From CAZRCG01 sp964598565 (GTDB lineage Bacteria; Bdellovibrionota; UBA2394), in contig CAZRCG010000003.1 in assembly GCA_964598565.1 (NCBI GenBank), positions 62,001 through 126,000 of the forward strand: 64,000 nucleotides of DNA, in the 5' to 3' direction. The first letter of the stretch is position 1; the number at the start of each line of letters is the position of its first letter. Both the position numbers and the translations under genes were made by a program. Shown piece by piece: positions 36,084 to 43,338 of the stretch. The notes beneath the pieces were generated by a model. The model saw only the letters and a program-made list of their open reading frames with translations. It was not told where the DNA came from and searched no databases.

Positions 36084-36524
36084 ATGATACGCGTGACAAG
36101 CTTTGGGCTGACCAAGAGTGATCAGCGAGACATCTATATTGCCCGACTTAAAAGAATGATTCCTTTCGAATGGAAGGAGATTGCTCTTAGGCGCTGCCCT
36201 GATAAGCGCTCCGCACAACTTCTGCCCGAGGAAAAAAAATTTTTAGATGCTGTACCCCGATTTACCATGGTCGACATGACCGGCCGAGAGATGAATAGCC
36301 GTGAGTTTTTTCACTTTTGTTTCTCTGCGTCTGGGGGCCATTTTGCCGAGCGCCATTTTGTCATTGGGCCCGCCATAGGATTTCATTGGAGCTTTCGCGA
36401 TCAGGCTGAGTCAACCTTGTCGCTATCTCGCCTAACGCTCACTCACGGCCTTGCCCAAGTCATTTTAGCGGAAAGCCTTTACCGAGTGGCGTGCGAGTTG
36501 AAGAATCATCCATTCGTAAAGTAG
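36084..36524 (+). CDS. rlmH: 23S rRNA (pseudouridine1915-N3)-methyltransferase
   Basis: RlmH is a small SPOUT methyltransferase acting on helix 69 of 23S rRNA. From ATG 36084 it has 146 residues. The C-terminal block SLSRLTLTHGLAQVILAESL followed by YRVACELKNHP is diagnostic. The usual IGGPEG loop of the knot reads IGPAIGF here, a notable change in the AdoMet-binding region. An earlier in-frame ATG at 36060 would overlap fadD. Location 225 bp from rsfS, though on the opposite strand, recalls the common rsfS-rlmH pairing. Confidence 0.88.
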   Translation: MIRVTSFGLTKSDQRDIYIARLKRMIPFEWKEIALRRCPDKRSAQLLPEEKKFLDAVPRFTMVDMTGREMNSREFFHFCFSASGGHFAERHFVIGPAIGFHWSFRDQAESTLSLSRLTLTHGLAQVILAESLYRVACELKNHPFVK

Positions 36525-36540
36525 CGAGAAGCGAGTTAGC

Positions 36541-36748
36541 GGCTCTGTCGTACAAGCTGTAAGCGAGGAGTGATGGAAGACTCGCTTCAGAGGACCGGCT
36601 AAACATCATTTATTCCTTTACGAAAGGGAGAGAAGCCTCCATTAGCTGGCGGCCATATTTTTCTTTCTACACTGCTCACTGCCGCCCAGCTGAGCCTCTG
36701 ACAATGACCCCCGACTCTTAAGCTACGGATAGCTTCGTCGACAGGGCC
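36541..36748 (+). repeat. Palindromic intergenic element, copy A
   Basis: The core at 36587-36701 (115 bp) begins TCAGAGGACCGGCTAAAC and ends AGCTGAGCCTCTGA. By hand alignment it matches copy B at about 100 of 112 positions with one 3-nt gap. The outermost bases form an inverted repeat (GGCTCTGTCG at 36541-36550 with CGACAGGGCC at 36739-36748, 9 of 10). The 23-nt arms next to the core are not complementary here and instead contain their own small hairpins. It fills the space between convergent rlmH and rsfS and might serve as a bidirectional terminator. Confidence 0.8.
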
Positions 36749-37126
36749 TTAAAGTGCTACCGAGAGTGAAAGTCGCTTCGGTGCCCAATCAACTCGAGGC
36801 GCTGATTTCCACAGACCCTCCAAATCGTAATAGGCTCGAGATTCATCATCAAATACATGGATCATCACATCATTAAAGTCGGCGACCACCCATGAGGTTC
36901 CTAGACCTTCTACGGCGCCTACGGGTCGATCAGATTTTTTAAGTTCCATCAGTGGAGCATCTACCAAGGTTTCAAGATGCTTTAGGCTGTTAGCCGATGC
37001 CACCACAAAGTAGTCCGTCACACTTGAAAGTTTTCTTAAGTCGAGCACTTGAACGGAGCGCCCTCCTTTGCGGTCTAACAATTGAGCAAACCAAACGGCA
37101 AGTTCATGGCTAGAATTTTCGGTCAA
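36749..37126 (-). CDS. rsfS: Ribosomal silencing factor
   Basis: RsfS binds ribosomal protein uL14 and blocks subunit joining during starvation. The 125-residue protein carries the DUF143 core: VQVLDLRKLSSVTDYFVVAS, then NSLKHLETLVD and YDLEGLWKSAP near the end. The start is TTG at 37126, overlapping the nadD stop as TTGA, with a strong AAAGGAGAG upstream. The nadD-rsfS order is common in bacteria. Confidence 0.93.
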   Translation of the reverse strand: MTENSSHELAVWFAQLLDRKGGRSVQVLDLRKLSSVTDYFVVASANSLKHLETLVDAPLMELKKSDRPVGAVEGLGTSWVVADFNDVMIHVFDDESRAYYDLEGLWKSAPRVDWAPKRLSLSVAL

Positions 37127-37758
37127 TGGTTCTCTCCTTTCGAATAATTCATAATCACCTCGTCTTTAATAGATTCCGCGATCCAACTCAACTCCGGAGC
37201 CTTTCGGCCTCTCTCTTCAAGCCCTTCGCGTAGGGAGCTTGAAGAAATATTGAGAAACAAAGGCGTCTTCGCCCAGCGATAAGAACAGGTTGATTGGGCC
37301 AGCCTACGGCTTAGAACACCAGATGGGCAAAACTCGAACTCATTTCGATTAAGCACGACCCACGTTAAGGCGTGAGCGTAGGAATCGATATTCAGCCAGT
37401 AGGCAAGCTGCTCCCACTGATCACTACCTAAAATCCATGAAAATTCCGCCGGACCTTTGGCCAAATAGAGTGCTGAGAAATGACGATAAATATCGATGCC
37501 AAAAAGACTGGTTTTTGTGTCGGCTTCAAACGAACTTACAACGACTTTTTTCAAGCCTTCGAGAGTTGCACGAGTCCACGAAAGTCGTTTGTTGAAAGAC
37601 GCTCGAGCAAGCTTTCCAGGAGGGAAATGACTCGGCACCACGACGATTTCATCGAAAAGATTCTGTTGGCAGATCGATTCAAGAAGGGCGCGATGAGCAA
37701 GATGGGGAGGATCAAACGTGCCGCCAAAAAAGGCAATTCTCTGCAGAGGCTGAGTCAG
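37123..37758 (-). CDS. nadD: Nicotinate-nucleotide adenylyltransferase, probable CTG start
   Basis: NadD adenylates nicotinate mononucleotide in NAD synthesis. The essential nucleotide-binding motif FFGGTFDPPHLAH lies upstream of the only conventional start (GTG 37641), so the gene must begin earlier. The frame opens after TGA at 37774-37772 and contains no ATG, GTG or TTG before the motif. CTG at 37758 has AGGAG 8 nt upstream and gives 211 residues; ATT nine codons later is the other option. The ISSSSLREGL motif near the end matches the family ISSTxIR. The common HxGH reads HLAH. Confidence 0.88.
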   Translation of the reverse strand: MTQPLQRIAFFGGTFDPPHLAHRALLESICQQNLFDEIVVVPSHFPPGKLARASFNKRLSWTRATLEGLKKVVVSSFEADTKTSLFGIDIYRHFSALYLAKGPAEFSWILGSDQWEQLAYWLNIDSYAHALTWVVLNRNEFEFCPSGVLSRRLAQSTCSYRWAKTPLFLNISSSSLREGLEERGRKAPELSWIAESIKDEVIMNYSKGENH

Positions 37759-37759
37759 C

Positions 37760-38479
37760 TTAGGAACTCCTCATGAGTAATTCGTTTAAATCTTGAGGCA
37801 CGATTTTCATTTTTTTTAGTTCCCAGGTGCCTTCAAGATTCACCTTCGTTTTATTATCATGCAGCAAGGAGCCTTTGATTTGTATAAGCCACCTCTGAGA
37901 ATCAGGTGTTGGAAGCTTGTTGGCTTGCGCATTGTCTGGCGGGCTCGCGGGTGGCTCGTCAATTTGTAACGTGAGACTGTGTTCGTCTTTTGTCAAAGGC
38001 CCTTCTGTAAGCTTCGAGAGCAATTCTTCAAGAGTAGATCGTGAGTCCATGAGACCCCAGGCTTGCGCCAAATGAAGGGGGGTAGCCACTGAGTGAATCA
38101 CGAGACCTTCGGGCATCGATGTAGGGGAGGAGTTTCTGTTGTTTTGCGACGATATAAGGAATAAACCTTTGTCGGTTTGCAGCCATTCATAGGCCACCGC
38201 GTTAAAAGGATTCTGTCGAAACAATCGCCACTGGTCTCGATCGAGAAAAACAAGATCGTCTTTAATGTAGCCAGTCCTATGAAGAAGGCTGGCGGCTTCA
38301 CTGCCATCTAAAGTCACTTTGAGGCGAACTTGAAGTTTGAACGAGTCTTTCGTAAGGCTTTCGATCGTCTTGAATCCATCGTCATTTTTTTCAATATCAC
38401 CGGCTTCGATAGATGAAATGAGGCCCCCGAAAAGGCTAAGGCCTAGTGCTGCTCTCGATAATGATCGTCGTACAATCAA
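37760..38479 (-). CDS. Exported protein of unknown function
   Basis: This 239-residue protein has a signal peptide (RAALGLSLFGGLISSIEA) and a mostly beta mature domain. That domain contains paired segments such as FKLQVRLKVTLDGSEAA and RWLIQIKGSLLHDNKTKVN. I do not recognise the family. It sits between obgE and nadD on the same strand, one base before the proposed nadD CTG start, and its last codons carry the nadD ribosome-binding site. Confidence 0.65.
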   Translation of the reverse strand: MIVRRSLSRAALGLSLFGGLISSIEAGDIEKNDDGFKTIESLTKDSFKLQVRLKVTLDGSEAASLLHRTGYIKDDLVFLDRDQWRLFRQNPFNAVAYEWLQTDKGLFLISSQNNRNSSPTSMPEGLVIHSVATPLHLAQAWGLMDSRSTLEELLSKLTEGPLTKDEHSLTLQIDEPPASPPDNAQANKLPTPDSQRWLIQIKGSLLHDNKTKVNLEGTWELKKMKIVPQDLNELLMRSS

Positions 38480-38486
38480 TGCAGTC

Positions 38487-39485
38487 TCAGAATATCACTT
38501 TAAATCTATCTTTCAAGCGATTGAGGCCGAGGCCGGTTTTCGCTGAGATCAGCTCGCTTTCAGGATATTTGTTGTGAAAGGCGATCCACTCTTCGTTCCA
38601 CAGATCGCGTTGACGCTCATCGTCATAATCTTCCAACTTATCGGCCTTATTGATGGCGACCATGCGTTTTCGTTTGAGCAGAGTGGGATCAAAGGCTTGA
38701 ATCTCAGCCAGCAAAATCTGCAATTGGCTTTCTAAGCCCACGCTCGGATCGTAGGCCAAAACGAAGAGCAAGACGTCGGCCCGAGAAATATGTCGCAAAA
38801 ACTGAAGTCCTAAACCCACCCCTTCATGCGCTCGTTCCAAAATTCCCGGAATATCGGCAATGGTAATGCGCGTCTCACCCATTTCAAGGCTGCCTAGAAT
38901 CGGAGCCAGCGTGGTAAACGGATAGTCTCCAATTTTTGGATGAGCGGATGTTAGCGCGCCAAGAAGTGAGCTTTTTCCTACATTCGGTAAACCCACTAAA
39001 CCAATATCAGCCAAAACCTGAAGTTCTAAATAGAGAGTTCGCTCTTTGCCTGGTTCTCCAGGTCGAGTCTGTCGAGGCGTTCGATTGGTGGAACTCTTAA
39101 AGTGAATATTACCTAAACCGCCTAGGCCACCTTCGGCAACCACAGCGGTCTGACCATCTTGTGTGAGGTCGAGCTGGATGAGTCCATCATCCGAAGTGAC
39201 AAGAGTCCCCAAAGGCACATTAAGCGTAATATCGTCGCCCGACTTTCCATTTCGCTGGCTGCCTTGACCCCCTTCACCATTCGGAGCGTCGTAGTGATCG
39301 AGATAACGAAAATCGATGAGAGTTTGCACGTCTTTAGACGCTCTTAGAATCACAGAGCCTCCACGGCCCCCATCGCCACCATCAGGACCGCCTCGAGGTA
39401 TATATTTCTCGCGACGAAAACTTAAGCAACCGTCACCACCGTTGCCACCTCGCACTTTAATTTTTACTTCATCAACAAATCTCAT
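38487..39485 (-). CDS. obgE: Obg-family GTPase
   Basis: ObgE is an essential ribosome-associated GTPase. The 332-residue protein has the glycine-rich Obg fold at the N-terminus (RGGNGGDGCLSFRREKYIPR). The G domain carries GLPNVGKSSLL (G1), DIPG (G3) and NKAD (G4). It is shorter than the E. coli protein, lacking a long C-terminal tail. The rplU-rpmA-obgE order is widely conserved. Confidence 0.97.
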   Translation of the reverse strand: MRFVDEVKIKVRGGNGGDGCLSFRREKYIPRGGPDGGDGGRGGSVILRASKDVQTLIDFRYLDHYDAPNGEGGQGSQRNGKSGDDITLNVPLGTLVTSDDGLIQLDLTQDGQTAVVAEGGLGGLGNIHFKSSTNRTPRQTRPGEPGKERTLYLELQVLADIGLVGLPNVGKSSLLGALTSAHPKIGDYPFTTLAPILGSLEMGETRITIADIPGILERAHEGVGLGLQFLRHISRADVLLFVLAYDPSVGLESQLQILLAEIQAFDPTLLKRKRMVAINKADKLEDYDDERQRDLWNEEWIAFHNKYPESELISAKTGLGLNRLKDRFKVIF

Positions 39486-39539
39486 AATGCATCCACAATT
39501 CTTTTAACGAGCGAGCATCTTAAGGGGCGGCCCCACCAA

Positions 39540-39597
39540 CAGGGGACCGGCCTATACGCTATCGACATAGCGAACGGGCTCGAAAAGCGCCAGCGGC
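39540..39597 (+). repeat. Possible divergent relative of the palindromic element (copy D)
   Basis: In the 241-bp spacer between rpmA and obgE the plus strand reads CAGGGGACCGGCC, then after 18 nt GCGAACGGGC and CCAGCGGC. The order and spacing match the first half of copies A and B. The second half is not recognisable. The spacer also has small hairpins (CGCTAT-cgac-ATAGCG). The relationship is tentative. Confidence 0.3.
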
Positions 39598-39726
39598 AAA
39601 AAGACCTCCCGTGGGTAAAGGGCTTTGTCGCCAAAACTGTTTTCTTGAGGTGTCGAGAAACGGTCAGCCGCGAGACGACAAGAAAATACAAAGCGTCGTG
39701 TAGCTTATAAAGCGTTGTTCAGCGTA

Positions 39727-39987
39727 TTAGGCGGCGAGCGGATAGACACTGACCTTTTTTCGGTCTTTGCCTAATCGTTCAAATACGACAACTCCATCGA
39801 TTAAGGAGTAGATCGAGAAATCTCGAGCCAAACGAACATTTCGCCCTGGGTGAATCTTGGTTCCCACCTGACGAATAATGATGGAACCAGCCGTTAGAGA
39901 TTCGCCGCCGTAGATCTTTACACCGCGGTACTGAGGATTGGAATCACGACCGTTTGAACTACTACCGCCTGCTTTTTTATGTGCCAT
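39727..39987 (-). CDS. rpmA: 50S ribosomal protein L27
   Basis: L27 (bL27) reaches the peptidyl-transferase centre with its N-terminal tail. The 86-residue protein begins MAHKKAGGSSSNGRDSN and includes RVKIYGGE-like GVKIYGGESLTAGSIIIRQ. It has no extra N-terminal propeptide of the Firmicutes type. It follows rplU by about 100 bp and precedes obgE. Confidence 0.98.
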   Translation of the reverse strand: MAHKKAGGSSSNGRDSNPQYRGVKIYGGESLTAGSIIIRQVGTKIHPGRNVRLARDFSIYSLIDGVVVFERLGKDRKKVSVYPLAA

Positions 39988-40086
39988 TCTATTCGATCTC
40001 CGTTCTGGTTCTTAAATTCAGTCTCTAAATGTATTAAAACCCCTGCAAAGGCTCAAGCTCTTAAGCGGCTTTCTCAGACAGCTTTC

Positions 40087-40416
40087 TTAAGCAGCTTTTA
40101 TTGCACTAATTTCGACCACCGTGAAAGCACGGCGGTGACCGACTTTGCGCATATAGCCTTTACGCCGTTTCTTCTTGAAGGCAATTACCTTCTTTTCTTT
40201 GCCCTGCTCAACGATTTTCCCTTCAATGGTTGCGCCCTTGAGTGCGGGCTGGCCAATGGTTAACTGCCCATCGTTTTCGATAAGCAATACCTGAGGAAAT
40301 TCGACGGTGGCGCCTAAGGGAGCGTCATCGTTATCCTTTACAATGCGATCTACCTTAATACGGTCCCCAAGGGACACTTTATACTGTCGGCCTAAGGCCT
40401 CAAAAACTGCGAACAT
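40087..40416 (-). CDS. rplU: 50S ribosomal protein L21
   Basis: L21 (bL21) binds 23S rRNA. The 109-residue protein starts MFAVFEALGRQYKVSLGD and has the C-terminal signature KKRRKGYMRKVGHRR. It heads the rplU-rpmA-obgE run. The plus-strand frame across its 5' end belongs to the next gene's open frame and is not needed for that gene. Confidence 0.97.
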   Translation of the reverse strand: MFAVFEALGRQYKVSLGDRIKVDRIVKDNDDAPLGATVEFPQVLLIENDGQLTIGQPALKGATIEGKIVEQGKEKKVIAFKKKRRKGYMRKVGHRRAFTVVEISAIKAA

Positions 40417-40564
40417 AGTGCCTTTTTGCTATCAAATGGTAGGGCCTGTGGCAAAGCAATTTTTTGATCCAAAATTAAGGAGTTGCGGATATTTGCCCAG
40501 ATTCTCGTCGGTCGGCGAAGGAACGGCTGGAGCATTCGACGGCAGTCGCGCTACACTATCTCCA

Positions 40565-41230
40565 GTGTCTAATCGCGCGATACCATTACAAAGAATTTCA
40601 CAGGGTACGGCGCTACGCCTTCTCTCGGGGGTTGCGATGGGGGTCTTAGTCTTGGCCTCATGCGGTGATTCGAAGACCTTTAGCCTTCAAAGTGTCGACT
40701 CCAATCAGAACTCTGTTACACCCACGTTTGTGGTGGTTTTGACAGTCGATGCTTCGGGCACCATCTCTCAGAATCAACCGACCGTCCGAGGCGCTAATAA
40801 TCAGATCTATTACTATTCGGGGGAAAGCTTAGAGGCTTTTGAAAACTGCGCGGTAGCGACCAACCAGGTCGATAGGGAGGCGACCATTCATGGGGCAAAT
40901 CCCAGTTTGGCCGATTGTCGGGCCTTTGCGTCGAGTTTGGGAACCTTAAATATTGTGCCCTCACTCACCGACGCTGATTTGGTGGAGGGCTCAGCCGTCA
41001 CCCTGCCCGCATCGGGCTATGTTTATGTACTGTTTGTTCATAGCCCAACATTTGGAGCCGCTGGGGCAGACGCCGATCCGAGTGTGACGATTACGCCCGG
41101 CAATCGATGTGTAAAACTTTGGGCCGCTAAAATTGATGGTAAACGGCTGCTGAGGGTAGGAGCTGTAGAAGCCACGACTTCGGTAGACCTCAATGAACTT
41201 TACTGTTTTGGCATACCTCAGCCAGCGTGA
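40565..41230 (+). CDS. Putative lipoprotein of unknown function (cluster gene 1)
   Basis: A lipobox LASC with the preceding hydrophobic stretch (ALRLLSGVAMGVLV) marks a lipoprotein signal. The frame is open far upstream into rplU, so the start is uncertain; GTG 40565 gives a 20-residue n-region, but no clear ribosome-binding site is seen. The mature part of about 180 residues begins with a Ser/Asn-rich linker and has beta-strand-rich sequence with paired cysteines (ENCAVAT, ADCRAF, NRCVKLW, LYCFG). No family is recognised. It is followed on the same strand by a second lipoprotein and a subtilase, so the three may act together at the cell surface. Confidence 0.6.
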   Translation: MSNRAIPLQRISQGTALRLLSGVAMGVLVLASCGDSKTFSLQSVDSNQNSVTPTFVVVLTVDASGTISQNQPTVRGANNQIYYYSGESLEAFENCAVATNQVDREATIHGANPSLADCRAFASSLGTLNIVPSLTDADLVEGSAVTLPASGYVYVLFVHSPTFGAAGADADPSVTITPGNRCVKLWAAKIDGKRLLRVGAVEATTSVDLNELYCFGIPQPA

Positions 41231-41290
41231 TCCGGCATGGAAACGTCATCAGCATGGGGAAAAAGAAGAAGTACAGGGGAAGGAGCGAAC

Positions 41291-41959
41291 ATGAGCCTAA
41301 GAATCATAGGGGCTAGGATGAGGAGATTTTCAATTTCGGAGGCATCGTTCATCACCAAATGCCTATCGTTTGGTAAGGCCCTGATTCTGGTGACGATGGT
41401 TGCATCTCAGGCGTCGTGCGGCAGTGATCAAATCGATGTGGTAGCAAATATCGTGTATGCGGATAATGTAGAAGCCCAAGTACTTCAACCCGGTGTGACG
41501 GCCCGAATTTGGTATCGCTCTAACGCGACAGGGACAGAAGTAAAATTTCAACCAGCCCAAACAAAACCGCGCGTTCTGACAGGCACTGTGGGCGGTGCGA
41601 ATGTGTCGGCCCTCGAGCCGCATACGGCTACAGATGTAGGCTATACCTTCACGAGTGGTTCCGTCGTGCAACTGCGAAATCTACCCCTCAATCAGACCGG
41701 CCTGGAAATCGGGATTGAATTTATGAAGGTGGTAGGCGATCAGCCTTTTGTGTTTGCTTATGGCGTGTATCAAGGCCCGACGGACCAGTCACTTTCAGAA
41801 GAGGCTCTGAAAGCCGATCTTGAAAGCGGGTTGGCTATTTATTTTGGTCGCTCGTGTGGCCAAGTGATTAAACAACAGTGCAGCGGAGCTATGCCGACAG
41901 ATGTCGAGATACAAGTGAGGTGCGGAGCTTCGCCTCCCAGATACCCTCCGAACTGCTGA
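41291..41959 (+). CDS. Putative lipoprotein of unknown function (cluster gene 2)
   Basis: From ATG 41291, preceded by AAGGAG at good spacing, the protein has 222 residues. It has a long basic n-region and a lipoprotein-like signal (FGKALILVTMVASQASC). The mature domain is beta-rich (ARIWYRSNATGTEVKF, VQLRNLPLNQTGLEIGIEF) and Cys-containing near the end. Like its neighbour it begins the mature part CGSD/CGDS and is of similar size. The two share no long identical stretch, but a common fold is plausible. The frame extends to 41237, but that start lacks support. Confidence 0.62.
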   Translation: MSLRIIGARMRRFSISEASFITKCLSFGKALILVTMVASQASCGSDQIDVVANIVYADNVEAQVLQPGVTARIWYRSNATGTEVKFQPAQTKPRVLTGTVGGANVSALEPHTATDVGYTFTSGSVVQLRNLPLNQTGLEIGIEFMKVVGDQPFVFAYGVYQGPTDQSLSEEALKADLESGLAIYFGRSCGQVIKQQCSGAMPTDVEIQVRCGASPPRYPPNC

Positions 41960-42036
41960 AGTATGGCATGCCGATCAAAGCCTTTGTGGCTCGGCTATTG
42001 CCTCAAGCGCCTCGTTGAAGTATATAAACGACGGAA

Positions 42037-43338
42037 ATGGGCTGGATACATGGGATACTTTCAGAGCAGACATTCATACATCGGAAAGCTTTGTTGGCAC
42101 GGAGGCTCCTGCCGACATTTTTTTGTTGGCATATAGCGTGCGTCACCCTGGGCCTACCCGTGGGAGCCCTCGATTTCGCCCCAGAACCAAGTGCTTTATT
42201 TGCCTCGTCCGATTTCGAAGAGGCTTCGCCACCAAGCGACGTACCCTGGTCACACTATGTTGTAGGCCTCGATTTAGTGCGCCAAGATATTTTGCACTCT
42301 GAACGCCTTAAGAAACTGAATTTGCCGCGTCTGTTCATCATAGATCAAGTGGAGCCTGACATTTCGAGACTATCGCCTGAACGAGTCACTTCTCGTCTCG
42401 GTGGGTCGGCCGCTTCCGTATCACCGAGCGCTGCGGCGATTGTCGATCGCGCGTATGCGAGCGAGGCTTCCCACGCGACTCGAATGGTTCATGCCATCGT
42501 CGGTGAGGGTATGGGGTCGTCCTATTTAGGAATTATTGATAAAGGCATAGCCACTCGAGGTAAGCTTTCTATCGACGTTCTCCAAAGTGAGGCTGTGGTG
42601 GTGGCGGTGGGCGCGGTGATTCGTAGCTCTCGAGGACAAGAGCAAAGTGTGAGCCAGTTTTTCTCTGCGCTTCGTGATGGTCACCATGCGCCTCAAGAGG
42701 ATGCAAGACGACTGATTGTTTTCGGTGCGGGCTTAAATAGGGCTCCCCTGGTGAATATATGGAAAAATGTTATTGGCAAACGGTGGCATAATAATTCGAT
42801 GAGAGATTACGGCTTGTTGGTTGGATCGATAGACCCTAATGGTATGGCTACGGAAACTACTCCATTTCCTGACCGCCTTGATATTTTGGCGCCTAATGTT
42901 GATGTGCTGGCGACGCTGACTGATTCTCAAAGGGATACCAGTTACGCCGCCGCCTTTGTTGCAGGAGTGCTGGCGGATTTGACGGTTATCGTCGGGCGTT
43001 TGTCGCTCAGGGAGGCTCGCCATTTATTAAGCGAGTCAGCCTTTGAAGCACCTCACGGTAAGATTCTTAACGCGTATCGTTTGTTTCTGTGGGCCGAGCG
43101 ACTAGTAAAAAACGGATTTCGAGAAGCCCCTAGTCGTGAGCGCGTGCTGTTACTTCGAGACAAAAAATTGCTGTCGTTTTCCATACTTCGAAATGACCTG
43201 ATAGCTCGTGCTCAGCTCGCAAGTTCCCATGAAGAACGTTTAAATCTTCTTAGACGAGAAGCGTATTTACGAGAAAAGCCTTTGTTCGTAAAAAAACCAG
43301 AGCCCGACGCTGGCACTCATTTTTCGCAGATACCCTAA
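42037..43338 (+). CDS. Divergent subtilisin-like (S8) serine peptidase, predicted exported
   Basis: The 433-residue protein shows the S8 order of catalytic blocks in weakened form: Asp103 in LFIIDQVEP, His146 in SHATRMVHAIVGEG, the oxyanion Asn234 in FGAGLN, and Ser302 in DTSYAAAFVAGV, where the normal GTSMAAPHVAG has lost Gly and Pro. YGLLVGSIDPNG and LDILAPNVDVLAT match the conserved region before the serine. An N-terminal hydrophobic segment (LLPTFFCWHIACVTLGL) suggests export. The triad appears intact, so activity is possible. It overlaps the convergent RNase gene by 4 nt. Confidence 0.68.
   Translation: MGWIHGILSEQTFIHRKALLARRLLPTFFCWHIACVTLGLPVGALDFAPEPSALFASSDFEEASPPSDVPWSHYVVGLDLVRQDILHSERLKKLNLPRLFIIDQVEPDISRLSPERVTSRLGGSAASVSPSAAAIVDRAYASEASHATRMVHAIVGEGMGSSYLGIIDKGIATRGKLSIDVLQSEAVVVAVGAVIRSSRGQEQSVSQFFSALRDGHHAPQEDARRLIVFGAGLNRAPLVNIWKNVIGKRWHNNSMRDYGLLVGSIDPNGMATETTPFPDRLDILAPNVDVLATLTDSQRDTSYAAAFVAGVLADLTVIVGRLSLREARHLLSESAFEAPHGKILNAYRLFLWAERLVKNGFREAPSRERVLLLRDKKLLSFSILRNDLIARAQLASSHEERLNLLRREAYLREKPLFVKKPEPDAGTHFSQIP

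Noticed and set aside
39482..39691. 69-residue minus-strand frame between rpmA and obgE
   Set aside because: It covers hairpin-rich spacer, has Trp/Arg/Cys-biased composition and overlaps the obgE start.
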